A program made the translations under genes and the position numbers. 18,511 bases of DNA from Spirochaetaceae bacterium. GTDB lineage: Bacteria > Spirochaetota > Spirochaetia > DSM-2461. Within the stretch, counting starts at the first letter, position 1. Every line of letters begins with the position of its first letter. The notes under the pieces were generated by a model. It did not search any database. It had not been told where the DNA came from and saw only the letters and a list, made by a program, of their open reading frames with translations. Shown one piece after another: positions 7,671 to 12,783 of the stretch. Where the stretch lies: NCBI GenBank assembly GCA_003246505.1, contig QKAI01000219.1, positions 1-18,511 of the forward strand. Direction: 5' to 3'.

Positions 7671-8183
7671 ATGACTTCCGGGAATAAACGGCACCTGTGC
7701 CTGAGATTAGCGGATAAATCCTTATACAGTCTCTACAAACCGGGGGAGTCGGGGGAGAGAAATCTGGTTTTGACTCCCGCCTCGCCGGATCAGAAAAAAA
7801 ACAATATTTCCCTCTTCGACTGCACCGGGGGGAGGAGCATCCTTCTGCGGGAGATCCTCCTGGAAAATCCCGGGGATATGGGCATATCCTTCTCCCTGGG
7901 GCAGGACTATCTCTCCTACCAAGTGAGCAGGGAGGGGGGCGAGCTTCTTGGAAAGGGACTGATAGAGCTCTCCCTGGAGGATGGGTTTCCCGCTCCGGCG
8001 ACGGGGGCGGGAGAGAAGCCCCATACCCGGGAGAAGAAAAAAACATCCCGCCCATGGGGGCTGATCCTCCTGTCCGCGGCACTGACCCTGGCTCTTCTCC
8101 TCTCCGGCGCTTATTATCTGGTAAGGGGATCTGACCGGACAGTCCTCCCCCCCCTGACTCCCTCGGAGATGACTCCCCGTTAG
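7671..8183 (+). CDS. Unrecognised protein with one C-terminal membrane helix
   Basis: I do not recognise this protein. From ATG 7671 it has 170 residues. The first ~115 residues form a soluble, beta-looking region (CLRLADKSLYSLYKPGE near the N-terminus, then SISLFDCTGG-like and LSYQVSREGGELLGKGL stretches). A basic, low-complexity linker (about EKPHTREKKKTSRPWG) is followed by one hydrophobic helix (about 130-153, GLILLSAALTLALLLSGAYYL) and a ~17-residue tail. Positive charge before the helix favours a cytoplasmic N-terminal domain, with the tail outside. Other possible starts in frame are ATG 7653 and TTG 7635; the latter lies in the predicted -35 box but has a GGTGGGG upstream (7621-7627). 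The start is therefore uncertain. It ends 3 nt before the lytic transglycosylase gene, so it is probably co-expressed with it and may act in the same envelope process. Confidence 0.78.
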   Translation: MTSGNKRHLCLRLADKSLYSLYKPGESGERNLVLTPASPDQKKNNISLFDCTGGRSILLREILLENPGDMGISFSLGQDYLSYQVSREGGELLGKGLIELSLEDGFPAPATGAGEKPHTREKKKTSRPWGLILLSAALTLALLLSGAYYLVRGSDRTVLPPLTPSEMTPR

Positions 8184-8186
8184 GCC

Positions 8187-10205
8187 ATGGAAAATTCCCG
8201 TAAAATCCGCCTGATCCCTATCCTCCTCTCCCTGTTTATCATGTCCGCCTGTGGGAATTCCCGGGAGGAGGGTGATTTCTCCGAGGGGGAGCAGCTCTAT
8301 TACGGTGCCTATGAGGAAGGCGGATCGGAGGAGCTTTTTCTCCTGGCCGCCGAAACCATGTCCGCTCCCTGGTCAGGACTGGCCCTGCAGGAACTCTCCC
8401 GGTCCTATCTGAGCCGTCCCGTCCCTCCTTCCCTGGGAAAGATCACCCGCCTCTGGAAACGGTATCTGGACAGATACGGATACGATCCCTACTCCCGGGA
8501 GATCCGGTTGAGAATCGCCCTGCTGGACGGACAGGATCCCTCCGGTTCCCCCCTGGTCGAGGAGGGGGAGGCGGATGATTTCTCCCTCTATCTCTTTGAT
8601 CTGTCACGGCACAGATCGGATAACTATTCGCCCCTTTACGACTATCTGGACGGGGATGTGGATGAGTCGGACCTCTCATTCCTAATTTACTATCTGGGAC
8701 AGGAAAATCTATTGGACCGAATCCCCCGTCCTTTTCTGGACTGGCTGACCATGAAGCAGCTGGTCCTCCGGGGGGAGTACGCCGCCGCTTCCGACAGGCT
8801 GGCCGCCCTGGAGATCTCTCCGGCGGTCACTTCGAGGGGCGGGTACTACCGGGACGCCTGGAGGGTCGTTCTGGCTCTCCGCGACCGGGAGAGCATCCTC
8901 TCCTCCTGGGAGGGGCGGGAGGCCTTCCTGGAAGGGAAAGAGCGCTGGTCTCTCCTCTTCTACGGCGGTCTCTGCCGCCGGAGCCGGGGACAGAATCTTT
9001 CCGCCGGCGCCCTGATGGAGCGGGCCCTTCCCCAGGCTCCGGACGGATTCTCCCGGGACAGAACCCTTTGGTACCGCCTGGACTGCCTCGAGAAGGGCGG
9101 GGGAGATCTTCTCGCCGCCCTGACGGAGCGTCCCGAGAACTGGGAAAATCCCTCCTTCTTTGACGACCTGGTGGAAAGGGCCGTGAGCGCCGCCGTTTTC
9201 CGGGGGGACTGGAAAGGGCTTCTCCAAATGGAGGAGATCCTGGAAGAAAAGGGTTCCGGGGACAGCCGGGATCTCATCGGTTGGACTCTGGCCCGGGCCA
9301 TTCGCTCGGGATATGTCGCCCTGCCCGGGGAGGAGGAGATTTCCCGGTACCGCCTCATCGTGGAACGGAGCCGGGGTACCCTCTATACGGTCATGGCGGA
9401 ATTCGTCACCACCGGAGAGATCACCTACTACCGGAGCCTGCGCCGGAGCGGATTGGAAGGACAGGGGGGGAATAACCCCCTGGCGGAGCAGGTCTTCCGG
9501 GGGCTGATATCCCGGAATCTCATGGAGGCATCCCGGGAGTGGTATGAAGGGGAGGGGAGCAGGCTCTCCTCCGCATCTCTCCGGGAGTACGCCTACCTCC
9601 TCAGACGGAACGGCGCCTATCTGGAAAGCATCCGCGTCATGGGGACCCTGGCGAAACGGGAGGGCTACCTCCGCAGCCGGGAGGATCTGGCCCTTCTCTA
9701 TCCCCTGGAATACGCCGGTTCCATTGAATACTGGAGCGGACGCTACGCCCTGCCCCGGACCCTGGTGCAGGCCCTGATCAAGACGGAGAGCGGTTACGAC
9801 AAGGATATCGTCAGCTACGCCGGGGCCATCGGGCTCAGTCAGCTCATGCCGGCCACGGCGGAGGAACGGATGGCCCTTCTGGGTATGGAAGGGGCGGATC
9901 TGACCGAACCGGACGTGAATATCGCCCTGGGCACGGAGTACCTGCGGTGGCTTTTCGACAGGGAGTACATCGGATCGGTGGTTCAGGCCACCGCCGCCTA
10001 TAACGGGGGCCCCGGATCGGTCAGGAAGTGGAACAGGACCATGGGGTCCTATCCCCCCCTGCTTTACATGGAGGGCATCCCCTTCGTTCAGACCAGGGAT
10101 TACGTGAAATCCCTGGTACAGGGGGCTCTCGTCTACGGCTTTCTCTATGACAGCAGACCGGTGGAGGAGATTCTGACCGATCTCCTGCCGGAACTGACAG
10201 GTTGA
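8187..10205 (+). CDS. Slt70-like lytic murein transglycosylase lipoprotein
   Basis: A 672-residue protein with a short signal (hydrophobic about 9-20) ending in IMSA-Cys22, a relaxed lipobox, so it is probably a lipoprotein. A long alpha-helical, repeat-like region (about 40-500) resembles the ring-shaped U domain of Slt70. The SLT goose-type lysozyme domain follows at about 520-640. It has the catalytic Glu534 in LIKTESGYD, then SYAGAIGLSQLMPATA, then the NIALGTEYL block and ATAAYNGGPGSVRKW. These enzymes cleave the MurNAc-GlcNAc bond of peptidoglycan, leaving 1,6-anhydroMurNAc, in the periplasm. E. coli Slt70 is of similar size (about 645 residues). ATG 8187 is 3 nt after the preceding stop with only a weak AGG nearby, so translation is probably coupled. 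The partner gene upstream and uppP downstream give a cell-wall context. Confidence 0.9.
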   Translation: MENSRKIRLIPILLSLFIMSACGNSREEGDFSEGEQLYYGAYEEGGSEELFLLAAETMSAPWSGLALQELSRSYLSRPVPPSLGKITRLWKRYLDRYGYDPYSREIRLRIALLDGQDPSGSPLVEEGEADDFSLYLFDLSRHRSDNYSPLYDYLDGDVDESDLSFLIYYLGQENLLDRIPRPFLDWLTMKQLVLRGEYAAASDRLAALEISPAVTSRGGYYRDAWRVVLALRDRESILSSWEGREAFLEGKERWSLLFYGGLCRRSRGQNLSAGALMERALPQAPDGFSRDRTLWYRLDCLEKGGGDLLAALTERPENWENPSFFDDLVERAVSAAVFRGDWKGLLQMEEILEEKGSGDSRDLIGWTLARAIRSGYVALPGEEEISRYRLIVERSRGTLYTVMAEFVTTGEITYYRSLRRSGLEGQGGNNPLAEQVFRGLISRNLMEASREWYEGEGSRLSSASLREYAYLLRRNGAYLESIRVMGTLAKREGYLRSREDLALLYPLEYAGSIEYWSGRYALPRTLVQALIKTESGYDKDIVSYAGAIGLSQLMPATAEERMALLGMEGADLTEPDVNIALGTEYLRWLFDREYIGSVVQATAAYNGGPGSVRKWNRTMGSYPPLLYMEGIPFVQTRDYVKSLVQGALVYGFLYDSRPVEEILTDLLPELTG

Positions 10206-10223
10206 ATGAGCCCCTTTTATAGT
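10194..10223 (+). promoter_or_regulatory. Likely promoter for uppP
   Basis: CTGACA (10194-10199, 5 of 6), an 18-nt spacer and TATAGT (10218-10223, 5 of 6) overlap the end of the lytic transglycosylase gene. Transcription would start near 10230 and give a leader of about 37 nt. The surrounding 10206-10266 gap is AT-rich compared with the genes. A weaker pair, TTGAAT (10202-10207) and TATTAA (10225-10230), is also present. Confidence 0.5.
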
Positions 10224-10266
10224 TTATTAACAAAGAAGCGTTATATTGAATCTACAAGGAGTTTCG

Positions 10267-11064
10267 ATGACATATTTTCAAGGTATCCTTTTGGGAATCA
10301 TACAGGGCATAGCCGAATTCCTTCCCGTTTCCAGTTCGGGGCACCTGCTCGTTCTGCGTGATGTCATGGGGCTGGGGGAAATACCCACCCTCTTTGATAT
10401 TCTGCTCCATATCGCCACTCTGCTGGTGGTTTTCTATATCTACCGGCGGAAGATCGCCCGGCTGATAATCGTGCTCTTCCGCTTTCTGGGAAGGAAGACG
10501 ACCGCCGACGACGGGGCAGACCTGCGCATGATACTGTTCGTGATTGTCTCCACCTTCGTCACCGGCGTCATCGGCGTCGCCTTTGACAGCCTGGGGCTTA
10601 TCGGCAATATGACCGTGACCTCCCTGGCCTTCATGGGAACGGGCCTGCTTCTCCTCTCCACCCTTTTCGTCAGACCGGGACGGGGATACGAGAAGCTCCG
10701 GTGGAGCGATTCCCTCCTCATAGGCGTGGCCCAGGGTATCGGCACCATCCCCGGGGTTTCCCGCTCGGGAAGCACCATCTCCGCCGCCATGCTGGGAGGT
10801 GTTGACAGGGAAACGGCGGGGGAGTACTCCTTCATCATTTCCATACCGGCTATTCTGGGAGCCCTGGTTCTGGATCTGGGCGATGCGGGATCCCTATTCG
10901 GTCAGGTCTCCCCCCCGGTCATGGCCGTTTCCTTTCTGGTCACGGTAATCTCGGGATACTTCGCCCTCTCCCTCCTGATAAAACTGCTCCAGAAGGGGAC
11001 TTTCTACTTCTTCAGCTTCTACCTGATCCCCCTGGGAATTTTTACCTTCCTCTTCCTGCGCTGA
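10267..11064 (+). CDS. uppP: Undecaprenyl-diphosphate phosphatase UppP (BacA)
   Basis: A 265-residue, very hydrophobic, multi-pass inner-membrane protein. The two family signatures are present: EFLPVSSSGHL (17-27, with the essential Glu and Ser/His residues) and PGVSRSGST (162-170, with the conserved Arg). UppP removes a phosphate from C55-isoprenyl diphosphate so that the lipid carrier can be reused for peptidoglycan and other wall polymers; high expression is a known cause of bacitracin tolerance. ATG 10267 is chosen because AAGGAG lies at 10256-10261 with 5-nt spacing. An in-frame TTG at 10246 lies upstream of that site and is unlikely. Length and motifs look complete. It follows the lytic transglycosylase after 61 nt and appears to have its own promoter. 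Confidence 0.97.
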   Translation: MTYFQGILLGIIQGIAEFLPVSSSGHLLVLRDVMGLGEIPTLFDILLHIATLLVVFYIYRRKIARLIIVLFRFLGRKTTADDGADLRMILFVIVSTFVTGVIGVAFDSLGLIGNMTVTSLAFMGTGLLLLSTLFVRPGRGYEKLRWSDSLLIGVAQGIGTIPGVSRSGSTISAAMLGGVDRETAGEYSFIISIPAILGALVLDLGDAGSLFGQVSPPVMAVSFLVTVISGYFALSLLIKLLQKGTFYFFSFYLIPLGIFTFLFLR

Positions 11065-11078
11065 TCCGTCCCGTCTTA

Positions 11079-11121
11079 CCCTTCCCCGGGATTTTCCGAA
11101 ACGGGAGAAACCGGGGAAGGG
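11079..11121 (+). terminator. GC-rich hairpin after uppP, without a T-tract
   Basis: Arms at 11079-11089 (CCCTTCCCCGG) and 11111-11121 (CCGGGGAAGGG) pair perfectly over 11 bp. The 21-nt loop can itself form a small TTCCG-AAA-CGGGA hairpin. It starts 15 nt after the uppP stop, where a terminator would be expected, but no run of T follows on either strand. It may be a processing or stability structure, or a Rho-assisted end, rather than a classic intrinsic terminator. Confidence 0.45.
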
Positions 11122-11122
11122 G

Positions 11123-11257
11123 ATGATAACAACAGTTCAGACTGAAACAGGGAAGCGGATTCTGAGGTTGATTACGTCCTATCTCTTTACTGCAAAACAG
11201 TATAATCCTGAGATCAATAAATTAACACTTCCCGATAAAAACCGTGTCAAACCTTGA
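11123..11257 (+). CDS. Doubtful 44-codon small ORF in the uppP-nrnA gap
   Basis: ATG 11123 opens a 44-residue frame ending in TGA at 11255-11257. The purine-rich GGGGAAGGGG directly before it lies in the right arm of the hairpin at 11079-11121, so its ribosome site could be masked by that stem. The product would begin MITTVQTETGKRIL and be rich in Lys and Thr. Codon use (ACA, ATA, TTA, AAT) is unlike the neighbouring genes, which favour G/C-ending codons. A frame of this length in AT-rich spacer can easily arise by chance. I list it because the gap is otherwise unexplained. Confidence 0.15.
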   Translation: MITTVQTETGKRILRLITSYLFTAKQYNPEINKLTLPDKNRVKP

Positions 11258-11276
11258 AAGCCGTGGTAAAAAGGGT

Positions 11277-12254
11277 TCAATCCCCCTGATAAGTTTCCAT
11301 GATAGGGGCGAATTTCCTGAGGATCTCCTGGCGGAATTCGTCCACAGTACCGGCGAATGTACTGCCCGACGCCTTGGGATGGCCGCCGCCTCCGTAGGAA
11401 CGGGCGATCTCCCCCACATTGATATCGCAGGAGGAACGGAAGCTTACCGAAAGTTCCCCCGGACGACTTTCCTTCGCCAGAATCACAACCAGAGCTCCTT
11501 TGACACTCTGAAGCTGCTTGTAGAGGGTATTGGAATCCCTTTGCGTTTCATCGTAGTCGGTAAAATCTTCCTTAAGCTCCCAGGTGAAGAGCAGGCGCCC
11601 GCCGAAGTGGGACTCGGTCCGTTCCAGGATCTTTCCCAGATGTTTCCGGGAGGTCAGGGACTGACCCGCGTAGATGCGCCGGTGAAAGTCCGTGGGAGAG
11701 ATGCCACGCTTCATCAACCGGTGAATCTTGAGGAAGACCCCTTCGTGGATCAGCTCGATATGGCGAAAGTAATCCGTATCCGTGCAGAATCCGAAAAAGA
11801 TGAAATCCGCCTCCTCGCCGCTCATCTCCAGGGGAGAGGATTCAATGATATCCTGAATAAGGAGGGTGGTGGAGGGAGACTGGGAGTCCACGTAGCGGTA
11901 ATTGCCTCCCCCTTCCCCCGAGGCGTGGTGATCAATGACGATCAGGGGAAAGGACCCGTAGGGGGAGAGATCCAGACCTGTCCGGTCCAGGGAGGAGCAG
12001 TCGAGAAGCACCAGGGCGGTACTCCCCTCATCCAGCCGGTCGGGACGGGGGAGCTTATCCGTAAACTCGGAGGCCCATTCCATGATCTCGGGACGCCGGA
12101 AGGGCCCCTTGGAAATGAGATGGCACCGCTTTCCCTGCCTCCTGAGAAAAGAAGAAAGGGCCAGCTGGGAACCCAGACAGTCTCCGTCCGGATCCTCGTG
12201 GCCCAATATCAGAAATTCTTCGTGCCGGTCTAGCGCTTCAAGAACATCCTGCAA
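11277..12254 (-). CDS. nrnA: DHH/DHHA1-family phosphoesterase, NrnA-like oligoribonuclease/pAp phosphatase
   Basis: A 325-residue protein starting at a TTG (complement of 12252-12254). Beginning there, the protein opens MQDVLEALDRHEEFLILGHEDPDGD, which lines up with the start of NrnA-type proteins, so the rare start is well supported. Motifs are HEDPDGDCLGS (19-29; Asp/His metal ligands), LLDCSS (84-89), IDHH (107-110; the DHH motif), FCTDTDYFRH, and the DHHA1 substrate motif GGGGHPKASG (288-297). NrnA-like enzymes use Mn2+ to degrade short RNA oligomers (nanoRNA) and to dephosphorylate 3'-phosphoadenosine 5'-phosphate, in the cytoplasm. Which of these activities it has cannot be told from sequence alone. 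The gene begins 6 nt after the upstream stop. GGAG at 12267-12270 lies inside the end of that gene, so the two are co-transcribed and probably translationally coupled. Confidence 0.88.
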   Translation of the reverse strand: MQDVLEALDRHEEFLILGHEDPDGDCLGSQLALSSFLRRQGKRCHLISKGPFRRPEIMEWASEFTDKLPRPDRLDEGSTALVLLDCSSLDRTGLDLSPYGSFPLIVIDHHASGEGGGNYRYVDSQSPSTTLLIQDIIESSPLEMSGEEADFIFFGFCTDTDYFRHIELIHEGVFLKIHRLMKRGISPTDFHRRIYAGQSLTSRKHLGKILERTESHFGGRLLFTWELKEDFTDYDETQRDSNTLYKQLQSVKGALVVILAKESRPGELSVSFRSSCDINVGEIARSYGGGGHPKASGSTFAGTVDEFRQEILRKFAPIMETYQGD

Positions 12255-12260
12255 AGGAGA

Positions 12261-12698
12261 TTAATACTCCAGACGGAAGTCTTCGAAGGCAACGCCGAAT
12301 TTATCGGAATAATCCTTAGTCCTGTCCAGGGTACCCCAGGAGGTATGGTATTCGTCCTCCATGACGTACAGCCTCATGTGGTCGATTTTGCCGTCCTTGT
12401 AGAAGATGGTCATGTAGGGATACTGGGGACCGTTCCCCCAGACAACCTGTCCGTTGCCCTGATTGCCCTGTTCAAACCATTTCATGGGCATGTACACGGC
12501 ATAAAGCTCACCGCTGGGCTTGTAGTACTCCACCCGGTAACCGTCGGGGTGGGGAGAGACGCGGTAGATCATGAGATTCACCGAGTAGTATTCCGATTCC
12601 TTATCGGTACCCTGCCACGTCATGACCGCGTCCTGGGCGGTCAGAGCAAAGGGTATGATCAAACCTAACAGGCTCATGATTATAATCGCTTTCTTCAC
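12261..12698 (-). CDS. Small secreted protein of unknown function
   Basis: I do not recognise this 145-residue protein. It starts at a GTG (complement of 12696-12698), preceded by GGGAGG with 7-nt spacing. The N-terminus MKKAIIIMSLLGLIIPFALTA is a typical Sec signal peptide, with likely cleavage near residues 20-22 (ALTA|QD). No lipobox Cys is present, so the mature ~124-residue product should be free in the periplasm or exported. The mature part is rich in Tyr and Trp with alternating beta-type strands (YRVEYYKPSGELYAVYMP, then YMTIFYKDGKIDHMRLYV), suggesting a small beta-barrel or beta-sandwich. It has no Cys. It is the first gene of a two-gene unit with nrnA, driven by a strong promoter, which is odd for a partner of a cytoplasmic nuclease. 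Confidence 0.85.
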   Translation of the reverse strand: MKKAIIIMSLLGLIIPFALTAQDAVMTWQGTDKESEYYSVNLMIYRVSPHPDGYRVEYYKPSGELYAVYMPMKWFEQGNQGNGQVVWGNGPQYPYMTIFYKDGKIDHMRLYVMEDEYHTSWGTLDRTKDYSDKFGVAFEDFRLEY

Positions 12699-12735
12699 TT
12701 GTAAGCCTCCCTGGGCAATTGCAGTAACTACGTTG

Positions 12736-12764
12736 ATTATCCAATAATTTTAAGCTAATTTCAA
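12736..12764 (-). promoter_or_regulatory. Strong sigma70-type promoter for the secreted protein-nrnA unit
   Basis: On the minus strand, -35 TTGAAA (12764-12759, 5 of 6), a 17-nt AT-rich spacer and -10 GATAAT (12741-12736, 5 of 6). Transcription would start near 12729, giving a leader of about 30 nt with GGGAGG before the GTG start. It begins only 9 nt after the lon stop, so this unit can be expressed independently of the lon operon. Confidence 0.7.
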
Positions 12765-12765
12765 G

Positions 12766-12783
12766 AACAAAATTTATTTTGTT
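12766..12783. repeat. Perfect AT-rich palindrome over the lon stop codon
   Basis: AACAAAATTTATTTTGTT has two 8-bp arms around a 2-bp centre. It covers the TAA of lon (12774-12776) and ends 1 bp before the -35 box of the next promoter. It may be a protein-binding site for that promoter or a weak terminator for lon; an A/T-only stem would be a poor terminator. Confidence 0.5.

Larger units (their letters stand above)
11065..11276. other. Intergenic gap between the convergent genes uppP and nrnA
   Basis: This 212-bp gap is the longest non-coding stretch here and is clearly more AT-rich in its right half. It contains the GC-rich hairpin, the doubtful 44-codon ORF, and a small two-part hairpin: ATCTC/GAGAT (11181-11185, 11210-11214) outside TACTG/CAGTA (11188-11192, 11198-11202). 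On the plus strand an orphan TATAAT sits at 11201-11206. On the minus strand TTGACA (11250-11245), 18 nt, GTTAAT (11226-11221) is a possible promoter. I find no tRNA. Confidence 0.6.

Noticed and set aside
9462..9482. Hairpin with a G-run and C-run inside the lytic transglycosylase gene
   Set aside because: It lies within coding sequence of a conserved-type protein and is explained by GC-rich codons; there is no T-tract or regulatory context.
10246..10266. TTG start for uppP
   Set aside because: It lies upstream of the AAGGAG ribosome site, which is correctly spaced for ATG 10267.
11270..11292. GGTTCAATCC resembling a tRNA T-arm
   Set aside because: The stem is imperfect, no acceptor, D-arm or anticodon arm surrounds it, and it overlaps the 3' end of nrnA.
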